64,000 nt of DNA from Marinobacterium zhoushanense (GTDB lineage: Bacteria; Pseudomonadota; Gammaproteobacteria; Pseudomonadales; Balneatricaceae): positions 62,001-126,000 of the forward strand of contig NZ_BMIJ01000010.1 of NCBI RefSeq assembly GCF_014641945.1. The letters run 5' to 3'. The notes beneath the pieces are model-generated. The model did no database searches. It was given only the letters and a program-made list of their open reading frames with translations, and had not been told where the DNA came from. The translations under genes were made by a program, and so were the position numbers. Shown in pieces: positions 1 to 9,246 of the stretch (within the stretch, counting starts at the first letter, position 1; each line of letters opens with the position of its first letter).

Positions 1-50
1 TATAGAGGAGGCTATTTGTTGTGAAGCCCCCTTATAAAAACTTTTTCCTG

Positions 51-1049
51 TTAGCTTTGAGAACCCAGGCAACGCTCAAAACGCCTGGCCAGATCCAGCA
101 TGAATTCAGTATAGGCACTGGGGGTCAGCCTCACGCCAATCGCCAGCGGATCCACCTCGCCCTTATTCAGCGCCAGCCCACTGGTGACCGACTCGACCAG
201 CGCACCGCTGAACTGCGGTTCGCTCAATACACACACCGCCTGCTGCGACTCCAGCCGGGTACGAATCTCCGCCAGGTGGCGTGCGCCGGGTTTTTGTGAG
301 GGCTCCAGAGTGAAGTAACCGAGTTGCTTCAGACCATAGTGCCCAACGAAACCCGTGTAGGCATCGTGAAACACATAGAATCCGCGATCGCGCAGCGGGT
401 TCAGCATCTCACCGATCTGGCGGTCGGTTGTGGCGATCGATGCCTCGAACCGGGCCAGATTGCGATCCAGCCGCTCCGTCTGGGCCGGGTAGAGTGCGAC
501 CATTTCGCGGTGGATGGCGCGGGCCATAGCCAGCGCATTGAAGGGATCCAGCCAGGGGTGAAGATCTAGGCCGCCGTGATCATGTTCATGGCCTGACTCA
601 TCGTCATGATGATCCGTCTCGGCAACTCGGTCATGCTCATCCTCATGCGCCGCGTGTCCGTGCTCGTCATGCTCCTTTTCGTGCTCACCGGCACCCTGCG
701 CCGCGCCTGGCATCAACGCCAGCGTGTGAGCTGAGGTACGGGCCAGCGGCTTATCAAGAAAGCGCTCCAGATCCGGCCCGATCCAGAACACCAGTTTCGC
801 CTCCATCAAACTGCGCATGGCCGAGGGCTTGAGCGCATAGTGGTGCGGCGAGGCGCCATCCTCGATCAGCACCGCGGGCTGGGTAACGCCATCGGCAATC
901 GCGCTGGCGATCAGCCCCAGGGGCTTGATGCTGACCATCACCTCTGCCTGCGTCACCGTCTCTTCGGCACTGACGACGAGCGGAGAGAACCCACTGCCTA
1001 ACATGACCACAATGGCCGCAGCCCTCGTCACACGGCTTATCCAGCCCAT
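51..1049 (-). CDS. znuA: Zinc ABC transporter substrate-binding protein ZnuA
   Basis: Periplasmic zinc-binding protein that hands Zn(II) to the ZnuBC importer. An N-terminal Sec signal (hydrophobic stretch ending near VVSA) is followed by a cluster A-I fold with the ligand motif SPHHY near residue 68. A loop around residues 122-160 holds about eleven histidines mixed with Asp and Glu, typical of ZnuA, and LHPWLDP follows it. I place the start at the second in-frame ATG because AGGAG lies just before it; a start at 1064 adds five residues. It is divergent from zur-znuCB across a Zur-type palindrome, which implies repression in zinc-replete cells. The family assignment is firm; only the start is open. 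Confidence 0.93.
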   Translation of the reverse strand: MGWISRVTRAAAIVVMLGSGFSPLVVSAEETVTQAEVMVSIKPLGLIASAIADGVTQPAVLIEDGASPHHYALKPSAMRSLMEAKLVFWIGPDLERFLDKPLARTSAHTLALMPGAAQGAGEHEKEHDEHGHAAHEDEHDRVAETDHHDDESGHEHDHGGLDLHPWLDPFNALAMARAIHREMVALYPAQTERLDRNLARFEASIATTDRQIGEMLNPLRDRGFYVFHDAYTGFVGHYGLKQLGYFTLEPSQKPGARHLAEIRTRLESQQAVCVLSEPQFSGALVESVTSGLALNKGEVDPLAIGVRLTPSAYTEFMLDLARRFERCLGSQS

Positions 1050-1102
1050 TAACTCCTGTCGCATGAGAACTACGAATACCCCGCGTAATCAAATTTACAT
1101 TA

Positions 1103-1117
1103 TGTTATACTATAACA
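1103..1117. promoter_or_regulatory. Zur-box palindrome between znuA and zur
   Basis: The sequence TGTTATACTATAACA is a perfect 7-1-7 palindrome in the 92-bp divergent gap between znuA and zur. It matches the core of the gammaproteobacterial Zur operator (TGTTATA-N-TATAACA type). Its place between the two zinc-uptake transcription units makes it the likely single operator for both directions, including zur itself. Confidence 0.82.
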
Positions 1118-1141
1118 ACCGTTTTCCGAGGAAGTGTCAAT

Positions 1142-1631
1142 ATGAGCCAGGATGACCCCGGATTTGAATCCGATCACGACCACCAGCACTGTATCGAGCA
1201 AGCGCTTGAGACGGCGCGGGTACTCTGTCGTGATCGCAAACAGCGGCTGACCCCGATCCGCGAACTGGTGCTCAAGCTGGTGTGGCAGAACCATCAGCCG
1301 CTCGGCGCATACGAACTGCTGCCAGCCCTGGCCAAGGCCGGCTTCAACTCGGCGCCACCGACGGTGTATCGGGCACTGGAGTTCCTGCAGGAACAGGGTT
1401 TCGTGCACCGCATCGCATCGCTCAACGCCTATGTCGGCTGTCCCCATCCGGAGCGTCCCCACCGCAGCGGTTTCCTGATCTGCCGCGGTTGCCAACGGGC
1501 GGTCGAGCTTAATGCCGGCGCGGTACACAGCGCACTCAAAACCAGCGCTGGCGAACTTGGCTTCGAGATCGAACAGGAGATGGTCGAAGTGGTCGGGCTC
1601 TGCCCCGACTGCCGCATGACAGGAGGCGCCC

Positions 1632-1639
<8 letters not shown>
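1142..1639 (+). CDS. zur: Zinc uptake regulator Zur (Fur family)
   Basis: Fur-superfamily repressor of 165 residues. It has a winged-helix DNA-binding half (recognition helix around [10 protein letters not shown]) and a C-terminal dimerisation half with paired cysteines CRGC and CPDC for the structural zinc site. Fur-type position-specific regulators differ in small ways, but the zinc-transporter context decides for Zur. The gene overlaps znuC by 8 nt, so regulator and importer are translationally coupled. Autoregulation is implied by the palindrome just upstream. Confidence 0.93.
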
Positions 1640-2405
<766 letters not shown>

Positions 2406-2411
2406 CACACC

Positions 2412-3206
2412 ATGGCTGAATTCTTACTACTGGCGCTGGCTGGAGGCATAGGCATCGCGGCAATAGCGGGCCCCTTGGGCGCGTTCGTCGTCTGGCGGCG
2501 GATGGCCTACTTTGGCGACACCCTGGCTCACTCCGCGCTGCTCGGCATCGCCCTGGGCTTCCTGTTCGACATCAACCTGAATCTGGCGGTCGTAGCCTGC
2601 TGCGTGCTGCTGGCGCTGCTGCTGGTCAGCCTGCAGCGCCAGCATATCGTCGCCACCGACACCCTGCTCGGCATCATGGCGCACAGCTCGCTGTCGCTGG
2701 GCCTGGTCGCCGTTGCACTGCTCGATAATGTACGTATCGACCTGATCGAATACCTGTTCGGGGATCTGCTGGCGATCGCCCCGGAGGATCTGTACTGGAT
2801 CTACGGCGGCGGCGTGCTGGTGCTGTTCCTGGTATGGAAACTATGGGACCAGCTGCTGGCGATCACCATCAACGAGGAGCTGGCGAAGGTAGAGGGGGTC
2901 AACACCCTGGGCGTGCGGCTGGCGCTGATGCTGCTGATCGCCACCGTGATCGCGGTGGCGATGAAACTGGTCGGCATCCTGCTGATCACCTCGCTGCTGA
3001 TCATCCCGGCCGCCGCCGCCCGCCGCCTGGCGCATACGCCTGAGCAGATGGCGATCTACGCCTCGCTGCTGGGCATGATCGCCGTGGTCGGCGGTATCAC
3101 CGCCTCCTGGTTCTGGGATACCCCCGCAGGCCCCTCCGTGGTGGTTGCGGCACTGGTCGAGTTCCTGCTGCTCTATGCCGCGCCACGCGGCTTATCCAGG
3201 GCATAA
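2412..3206 (+). CDS. znuB: Zinc ABC transporter permease ZnuB
   Basis: Inner-membrane permease of the zinc importer, 264 residues, almost entirely hydrophobic with about seven to eight membrane helices. It belongs to the ABC-3 (ZnuB/MntB) permease family; the cytoplasmic coupling region AKVEGVN that contacts the ATPase is visible near the middle. It is the third gene of zur-znuC-znuB. A MATE exporter gene starts only 10 nt after its stop, which suggests co-transcription. Confidence 0.95.
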   Translation: MAEFLLLALAGGIGIAAIAGPLGAFVVWRRMAYFGDTLAHSALLGIALGFLFDINLNLAVVACCVLLALLLVSLQRQHIVATDTLLGIMAHSSLSLGLVAVALLDNVRIDLIEYLFGDLLAIAPEDLYWIYGGGVLVLFLVWKLWDQLLAITINEELAKVEGVNTLGVRLALMLLIATVIAVAMKLVGILLITSLLIIPAAAARRLAHTPEQMAIYASLLGMIAVVGGITASWFWDTPAGPSVVVAALVEFLLLYAAPRGLSRA

Positions 3207-3216
3207 GCAGCCATCC

Positions 3217-4566
3217 ATGACCGCACTGAAACACTGGCGCTATTGGCCCGACAGGGCGCTCCATCGCAGCATCTGGTCGCTGGCCTGGCCGATGATGCTG
3301 TCCAACATTACCGTACCGCTGCTGGGGCTGGTGGATACCGCCGTGATCGGCCACCTGCCGTCGCCCCACTACCTGGGTGCAGTCGCCGTCGGCGGCATGA
3401 TCTTCTCGATCCTGTACTGGGCCTTCGGCTTTCTGCGCATGGGCACCACCGGACTGGTTGCCCAGGCGTCGGGGCGGGATGACGGCACCACCATCCGTAC
3501 CCTGCTGGCGCAGTCGCTGATCCTGGCCACACTGATCGGTACGGCCCTGATTCTGCTGCGTACCCCAACGCTTGAGCTGGCCCTGAGGCTGATGGATCCC
3601 GCCGCCGATGTGCTCGACGAGGCGCGCAGCTACACTACGATCCGCGTGTTCGGCGCACCGGCGGCGCTGTGCAATTACGCGCTGCTGGGCTGGTTCGTCG
3701 GCAACCAGAACACCCGTGTGCCGCTGCTGCTGCTGACCTTCGGCAATCTGCTGAATATGCTGTTGGACCTGCTGTTCGTGTATGGCTTCGGTATGCATGC
3801 CGCCGGGGTGGCGCTGGGCAGCGTCATCGCAGAATGGGCCAGCCTGGCGCTGGGGATCTGGTACTGTCGCCGCCTGCTCATCGGCATTCCCGGGCAGTGG
3901 CTGCTGGAGCCACTGAGACGGCTCAAGGCCTATGCCGCGTTGATTCACGTGAATCGCTACCTGTTCGTGCGCACGGTAACGCTGCTGCTCACCTTTGCCT
4001 TCTTTACCGCCCAAGGGGCGAAACAGGGTACCGATATCCTGTCAGCCAACGCGGTGCTGCTGAACTTCCTGATGCTGATCTCCAATGCCCTGGATGGCTT
4101 CGCCCATGCCACGGAGGCATTGACCGGACGTACCCTGGGCCAGCGCAACCTGGACAGGTTTTACCGCACCGTGGTCAGCGCCGGCATCTGGTCACTGGTC
4201 AGCGCTGCGCTCCTGACCCTGATCTTCGCTTTCGGCGGCAACCTGATCATTGCCCTGCTGACCGGTATCGAATCGATACGCGCCGAGGCGGCGCGCTACC
4301 TGCCCTGGCTGGTGGCGCTGCCGCTGATCGGAATCTGGAGTTTCTTGCTCGACGGGATATTTATCGGCACCACCCAGGTGCGGGCGATGCAGAACACCAT
4401 GCTTTTGTCCGTGTTCGCCGTATTTGCACCGGTCTGGTGGCTGACACAATCGTTGGCGAACCACGGCCTGTGGATCGCCTTTGTCAGCTTCTTCGCCGCG
4501 CGTGGTATTAGCGGTGGCTATGTGTACTGGCGCCTGTGCCGAAGCGGTGCCTGGATGAGCGGATAG
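3217..4566 (+). CDS. MATE family efflux transporter (DinF-like)
   Basis: Twelve-helix cation-coupled exporter of the multidrug and toxic compound extrusion family, closest in style to the DinF branch (early motif WPMMLSNITVPLLGLVDTAVIGHL). I use the ATG just after znuB; an upstream in-frame ATG would lie inside znuB. The 449-residue length fits the family. The substrate cannot be read from sequence. Its tight linkage to the zinc operon hints at shared transcription but does not prove a zinc role. Confidence 0.9.
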   Translation: MTALKHWRYWPDRALHRSIWSLAWPMMLSNITVPLLGLVDTAVIGHLPSPHYLGAVAVGGMIFSILYWAFGFLRMGTTGLVAQASGRDDGTTIRTLLAQSLILATLIGTALILLRTPTLELALRLMDPAADVLDEARSYTTIRVFGAPAALCNYALLGWFVGNQNTRVPLLLLTFGNLLNMLLDLLFVYGFGMHAAGVALGSVIAEWASLALGIWYCRRLLIGIPGQWLLEPLRRLKAYAALIHVNRYLFVRTVTLLLTFAFFTAQGAKQGTDILSANAVLLNFLMLISNALDGFAHATEALTGRTLGQRNLDRFYRTVVSAGIWSLVSAALLTLIFAFGGNLIIALLTGIESIRAEAARYLPWLVALPLIGIWSFLLDGIFIGTTQVRAMQNTMLLSVFAVFAPVWWLTQSLANHGLWIAFVSFFAARGISGGYVYWRLCRSGAWMSG

Positions 4567-4671
4567 ACGCTTGACAGATAGCGCAGCACAGACAGTATGC
4601 AAGCGTTTACACACTGCCTGAGGCCTGCCGTGTAACCGGTGTTTTCAAGCCTCACAGCTTAGCGTGGAGGG

Positions 4672-4956
4672 TCAGTGATCGCGCCGATTCTGCCCGGGGT
4701 TGGGGTTGAAGTTGATCACCTGTACCTGATCTCGTTCGGCGTCGCTGGCGCTCGGCGCCTTGTCAGCGCGAGGCTGATTGACCCGCGTCTCCAGCTCTTC
4801 GTGATCGGGACGGCCATCCAGGCGTAGTGAATCCTCAAAGCCACATTTGACGCACTCACGGTATTCGCGCTCGTCGTCACGGTACATGCGCACCGCGTCC
4901 ATCTGCGCGCAGCGCGGGCAAACGGCACCGGCGATAAAACGTTTTACAATACTCAT
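4672..4956 (-). CDS. YheV-like putative zinc-ribbon protein
   Basis: Small protein of 94 residues beginning MSIVKRFIAGAVCPRC. Two CxxC pairs (C13/C16 and C35/C38) form a zinc ribbon, and the C-terminal half is charged and probably disordered. It resembles the YheV family of putative metal- or nucleic-acid-binding proteins, often encoded beside prlC, as here. The longer reading to 5001 adds 15 unlikely residues, so the internal ATG is preferred. Molecular function is unknown. Confidence 0.8.
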   Translation of the reverse strand: MSIVKRFIAGAVCPRCAQMDAVRMYRDDEREYRECVKCGFEDSLRLDGRPDHEELETRVNQPRADKAPSASDAERDQVQVINFNPNPGQNRRDH

Positions 4957-5032
4957 CTCAACACTCTCGGGCTTCAGCAGGGAGCCATAGGCCCCCTGCA
5001 TCGGCGTTGGAATTTATGGCCCTATTGTACGC

Positions 5033-7066
5033 CTATTCGATGCCCGAGTGACGCAGCAGTGCATCGACGCTCGGTTCACGGCCTCGAAACTCGACGAACA
5101 GCTCCATCGCCTCACGCGAACCACCCTGTTCCAATATCGCCTGCCGGAAGGCCAAACCGGTTTCCGGATTGAAGATACCATCCTCTTCGAATCGGGAGAA
5201 AGCATCGGCGGAAAGCACTTCGGCCCACTTGTAGCTGTAGTATCCGGCGGCATAACCGCCGGCAAAGATATGTGTAAAACCGTTCTGGAAGCGGTTTTCC
5301 CGCGGCGGCTGGAACACCGCCACCTCGTCGCGCACGCTGTCGAGCACCGCCTGTACCTTGGTTTTGCCCGGCTCGTATTCGCCGTGCAGGCGGAAGTCGA
5401 ACAGCGCGAACTCCAGCTGCCGCAGCATCATCATGCCGGCCTGGAAATGTTTCGCTGCCAGCATCTTGTCGAGCATCTCCTGCGGCAGCGGCTCACCGGT
5501 CTCATAGTGGCCCGAGATCAGCGCCAGCGCCTCCGGCTCCCAGCACCAGTTCTCCAGGAACTGGCTGGGCAGCTCCACCGCATCCCAGGCCACGCCGTTG
5601 ATGCCGCTGACATCGGATACGTCGATCTGGGTCAGCATGTGGTGCAGCCCGTGGCCGAACTCGTGAAACAGGGTGGTGACCTCATCGTGAGTCAGCAGTG
5701 CCGGGTGGCCGCTGGTCGGCGGGGTGAAGTTGCATACCAGGTAGGCCACCGGCAGCTGCAGCGAGCCATCCGGCAGGCGGCGCCGCACCCGACAATCATC
5801 CATCCAGGCACCGCCGCGCTTCTTCGCGCGGGCAAAGGGATCCAGGTAACAGTAGGCGATCGCCTCACCATCGCGGCTCAAGCGATACAGCCGCGCATCC
5901 TTGTGCCAGCTGTCGAACTCCAGGATCTGCTCAAACTGCACATCGAATAGCCGCCCGACCACGGCGAACAGCCCATCGAGCACCTTCGGCAGTGGGAAGT
6001 ATGGACGCAGGGCCTGCTGGGAGATATCGAAACGCGCCAGCTTGAGCTTCTCGGCGTAGAAGCTGAGGTCCCAGGCACAGAGCTCATCCAGGCCATCGGT
6101 TTCCAAGGCAAAGCCCTTCAACTCGCCCAGCTCGCGCTCGGCCAGGGTGCGACTCTTGCCGGCCAGGTCGCGAATAAAACCGATTACCTGCTCTGATGAC
6201 TGCGCCATCTTGGTCGCCAACGAATAATCGGCGTAATTGTCGAAGCCGAGCAGCTTGGCCAGCTCGGTGCGCAGCTCCAATATCTCGTCCATGATCGCCG
6301 AGTTGTCCCATTGCCCCGCCGTCGGTCCCTGGTCGGAGGCGCGGGTGCTGTACGCGCGGTAGAGTTCCTCGCGCAGGCTGCGATCCTCGGCATGGGCCAT
6401 CACCGCAAAGTAGGCCGGAAAATCGAGGGTGATCACCCACCCCTCCAGTTCGCGCTCCTGTGCCGCTTCCTTCGCAGCGCTGATCGCATGGGCCGGAAGC
6501 CCCGCCAGCTGGGCTTCGTCGGTTATGTGACGGTACCAGCCGTGGGTCGCATCGAGCACATTTTCGGAGAACTTGGTGGTCAATTCGGACAGCCGCTGCT
6601 GCAGCTCGGCGTAGCGTTTCTGTTCCGCCTCGGGCAGCGCGATACCGGACAGGCGGAAATCACGCAGCGAGTGCTCGACCACGGTTTTCTGTGCCTGACT
6701 CAATTCGGCGTAGCCGTCGCTCTCGGCCAGCGCCTTGAACGCCTGATACAGGGCCTGGTTCTGGCCCAGCTCAGTCCAGTACTGCGACAGCTTCGGCAAG
6801 CAACGGTTGTACGCCTCACGCAGCTCATCGGAGTTCATCACCGAGTTCAGGTGTGATACCGGCGACCAGGCCTGACTCAGTTCGTCGTTCAGCTGCTCCA
6901 GCACCTCCACCAACGATTCCCAGCTCGGCACCTCGGCATCCTGGGTCAGTTGGGCGATACGCGAACGGTTGCGGGCCAGCAGCTCATCGATGGCAGGCTC
7001 CACATGCTCTGGATGGATGCTGCTGAAAGGGGGCAGATGGTGCTGCTCAAGCAGGGGGTTGGACAT
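5033..7066 (-). CDS. prlC: Oligopeptidase A (M3 metallopeptidase)
   Basis: Cytoplasmic zinc endopeptidase of the thimet-oligopeptidase family that degrades short peptides, including released signal peptides. It has the usual length (677 residues). The HEFGH zinc motif sits about two thirds along, followed by the conserved region AGMMMLRQLEFALFDF and a GYAAGYYSY substrate loop. The ATG at 7066 is chosen because GAGGAG stands 8 nt upstream; a GTG three codons earlier is possible. The YheV-like gene lies downstream on the same strand, the usual pairing. Confidence 0.96.
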   Translation of the reverse strand: MSNPLLEQHHLPPFSSIHPEHVEPAIDELLARNRSRIAQLTQDAEVPSWESLVEVLEQLNDELSQAWSPVSHLNSVMNSDELREAYNRCLPKLSQYWTELGQNQALYQAFKALAESDGYAELSQAQKTVVEHSLRDFRLSGIALPEAEQKRYAELQQRLSELTTKFSENVLDATHGWYRHITDEAQLAGLPAHAISAAKEAAQERELEGWVITLDFPAYFAVMAHAEDRSLREELYRAYSTRASDQGPTAGQWDNSAIMDEILELRTELAKLLGFDNYADYSLATKMAQSSEQVIGFIRDLAGKSRTLAERELGELKGFALETDGLDELCAWDLSFYAEKLKLARFDISQQALRPYFPLPKVLDGLFAVVGRLFDVQFEQILEFDSWHKDARLYRLSRDGEAIAYCYLDPFARAKKRGGAWMDDCRVRRRLPDGSLQLPVAYLVCNFTPPTSGHPALLTHDEVTTLFHEFGHGLHHMLTQIDVSDVSGINGVAWDAVELPSQFLENWCWEPEALALISGHYETGEPLPQEMLDKMLAAKHFQAGMMMLRQLEFALFDFRLHGEYEPGKTKVQAVLDSVRDEVAVFQPPRENRFQNGFTHIFAGGYAAGYYSYKWAEVLSADAFSRFEEDGIFNPETGLAFRQAILEQGGSREAMELFVEFRGREPSVDALLRHSGIE

Positions 7067-7182
7067 GGATTGCACTCCTCGAACTCTTTTTACGCGCCGA
7101 CAGGTACATCAACGACATCAATGGCGGGTTCTATTGCTATACAATGGAGCGCATTCAGGGCCTTTTCAACAGGAGCGTTAGA

Positions 7183-7731
7183 ATGAAGATCCGCAGCTAT
7201 CAGGGCATGACCCCGAAACTGGGCGAACGCGTGTTTGTCGATCCCAGCGCCGTGGTGCTGGGAGACGTGGAGATCGGCGACGATTGCTCGGTCTGGCCAC
7301 TGGTGGTGATTCGCGGTGATATGCACCGCATCCGTATCGGCCACTCCACCAGCATTCAGGATGGCTCTGTGCTGCATATCACCCATGCCGGCCCCTATAA
7401 CCCGGACGGTTTTCCGCTCGAGATCGGCGACCATGTGACCGTTGGCCACCAGGCGATGCTGCACGGGTGCAAGATCGGCAGCCGGGTACTGGTGGGCATG
7501 GGCGCAATGATAATGGATGGTGCCATCGTCGACGACGAGGTGATTATCGGTGCCGGATCGCTGGTACCGCCGGGCAAGCACCTGAAGAGCGGCTACCTCT
7601 ATGTCGGTCGTCCGGCCAAGCCCCAGCGCGAACTGACGGATAAAGAGCGGGAGTTCTTTACCTACACCGCCAACAATTACGTCAAGCTCAAGGACAAGCA
7701 TCTCGACGAGGAGTGGGCCGCTCTCGATTGA
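7183..7731 (+). CDS. Gamma-carbonic anhydrase family protein
   Basis: Left-handed beta-helix protein of 182 residues built from hexapeptide repeats (for example around GDVEIGDDCSVWPLVVIRGD). It carries histidines in the positions used for metal binding in gamma-class carbonic anhydrases (H in VLHITHAG and the GHQAMLHGC segment). It belongs to the YrdA/PaaY-like subgroup, where activity is variable, so carbonic anhydrase function is inferred. AGGAG stands 7 nt before the chosen ATG; the earlier in-frame ATG at 7144 has no such site. Confidence 0.9.
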   Translation: MKIRSYQGMTPKLGERVFVDPSAVVLGDVEIGDDCSVWPLVVIRGDMHRIRIGHSTSIQDGSVLHITHAGPYNPDGFPLEIGDHVTVGHQAMLHGCKIGSRVLVGMGAMIMDGAIVDDEVIIGAGSLVPPGKHLKSGYLYVGRPAKPQRELTDKEREFFTYTANNYVKLKDKHLDEEWAALD

Positions 7732-7742
7732 CCGCCTGAACG

Positions 7743-7765
7743 CCGGAGCAGGTCGGCTGCTCCGG
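7743..7765 (+). terminator. GC-rich hairpin after the carbonic anhydrase gene
   Basis: CCGGAGCA and TGCTCCGG form an 8-bp perfect stem with a 7-nt loop, 11 nt after the stop codon. No T-tract follows, so it may be a 3-prime stability hairpin or a Rho-assisted stop rather than a classical intrinsic terminator. Confidence 0.5.
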
Positions 7766-7878
7766 TACCCTAACGCGAAGAACCCCCGCCATACGGCTTA
7801 TCCAGCCTGATCAGGCTGATCATCCCTCGATCTATCCCGCATATTTCTCGCGTCTATTGCCGTCAGGTTATTGCTATT

Positions 7879-7897
7879 GATAACGCTTTTCATTTAG
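7879..7897 (+). promoter_or_regulatory. Fur-box-like site upstream of the imelysin operon
   Basis: The 19-mer GATAACGCTTTTCATTTAG agrees with the Fur consensus GATAATGATAATCATTATC at 12 of 19 positions, in an AT-rich patch 46 nt before the first gene. Homologous imelysin operons in Pseudomonas are iron-repressed, so Fur control is plausible. The match is moderate. Confidence 0.55.
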
Positions 7898-7942
7898 ATT
7901 AGCGTAATTCGCATATCGAGACCGGATCAAGGAGCCAATCGC

Positions 7943-9241
7943 ATGACCTTTCGACGCGCTTTAGGAGCCAGCCTGATCGGCGCCGCACTTGTCGCCCCAT
8001 TGACACTGAGCAGTGCGGTGCAGGCCGCCAACCAAGATCCCAGTGCAGACGCGGTGGTCATGCACTACGCCGATATGGCCCTGGCCGTTTATGGCGACTC
8101 ACTGAGCAGTGCCAATACCCTGCACGAAGCGGTGAAGGCGCTGATCGCCAAACCGTCGAAAGAGACACTGAAGCAAGCCCGTGAAGCCTGGATCGCAGCA
8201 CGCGTGCCGTACCAGCAGTCGGAGGCATTCCGCTTCGGCAACAGTGTCGTCGACGACTGGGAGGGGCGCGTCAACGCCTGGCCACTGGACGAAGGCCTGA
8301 TCGACTACGTGAACACCGACAGCTACGGCATCGAGTCCTACGAAAACCCCTTCTACACTGCCAATATCATCGCCAACCCGTCGCTGACCATCAGCGGTCA
8401 AACTGTCGATGCCAGTACCATCACGCCGGAGCTGATCCAGCAGTTGCATGAGATCGACGGTATAGAAGCCAATGTCGCCAGCGGCTACCACGCGATTGAG
8501 TTTCTGCTCTGGGGCCAGGACCTTAACGGCACCGAACCCGGTGCTGGCGAGCGCCCCCATACCGATTTCGATAGCCAGAACTGCACCGGCGACAACTGTG
8601 AGCGTCGCGCCCAGTACCTGGAAAGCGCTACCCGACTGCTGATCACCGACCTTGAGGAGATGGTGGCCAACTGGCAGGCGGGCGGCGCCGCACGTGCGGA
8701 GCTGGAAGCGAAAAGCGCGGCCGAAGGGCTGGCCAGCATCACCACGGGTATGGGCAGCCTGGCCTACGGCGAGCTGGGTGGCGAGCGCACCAAGCTCGGC
8801 CTGATGCTGCATGACCCGGAGGAGGAGCATGATTGCTTCTCCGATAACACCAACTGGTCGCACTACTACGACGCCAAGGGGATCCAGAATGTCTACCTGG
8901 GCCAGTACACCCGCATCGACGGCAGCCAGATACAGGGCCCCTCTCTGTCCGACCTGGTTGCGGCAGCCGACGCTGAGCTGGACAAGAAGATGCGCGCGCA
9001 GCTGGACAACACCCAGGCTGCTGGCCAGGCGATGGTCGATTCGGCAGCTCAGGGCGCGCCGTTTGACGTGATGATCGCGCCGGGTAACAGCGAAGGGGGC
9101 CAACTGGTGCAGAACTTCGTCAACTCCCTGGTCGCCCAGACCGGTGTAACCGAGGAGGTGATCGCCAAGCTGAATCTGGGCGAAGTCGCCATCGAGGGCT
9201 CCGACAGCCTGGATAACCCGACCGCCGTTGGCGCCGAGTAA
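7943..9241 (+). CDS. Imelysin family iron-regulated protein (IcmP/IrpA-like)
   Basis: Exported protein of 432 residues with a Sec signal peptide (cleavage near residue 29). The imelysin fold is an all-helical tandem repeat; the hallmark GxHxxE motif is intact as GYHAIE at residues 181-186. Relatives were first called insulin-cleaving metalloproteases, but the family is now usually linked to periplasmic iron handling, so peptidase activity should not be assumed. It is the first gene of a four-gene operon behind a Fur-like box. The set matches Pseudomonas icmP and its downstream genes. Confidence 0.9.
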   Translation: MTFRRALGASLIGAALVAPLTLSSAVQAANQDPSADAVVMHYADMALAVYGDSLSSANTLHEAVKALIAKPSKETLKQAREAWIAARVPYQQSEAFRFGNSVVDDWEGRVNAWPLDEGLIDYVNTDSYGIESYENPFYTANIIANPSLTISGQTVDASTITPELIQQLHEIDGIEANVASGYHAIEFLLWGQDLNGTEPGAGERPHTDFDSQNCTGDNCERRAQYLESATRLLITDLEEMVANWQAGGAARAELEAKSAAEGLASITTGMGSLAYGELGGERTKLGLMLHDPEEEHDCFSDNTNWSHYYDAKGIQNVYLGQYTRIDGSQIQGPSLSDLVAAADAELDKKMRAQLDNTQAAGQAMVDSAAQGAPFDVMIAPGNSEGGQLVQNFVNSLVAQTGVTEEVIAKLNLGEVAIEGSDSLDNPTAVGAE

Positions 9242-9246
9242 ACCCG

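Noticed and set aside
3946-3961. Possible fourth parS (TGATTCACGTGAATCG) in the MATE gene
   Set aside because: Keeps CACGTG but has three mismatches in the arms; likely chance in coding DNA.
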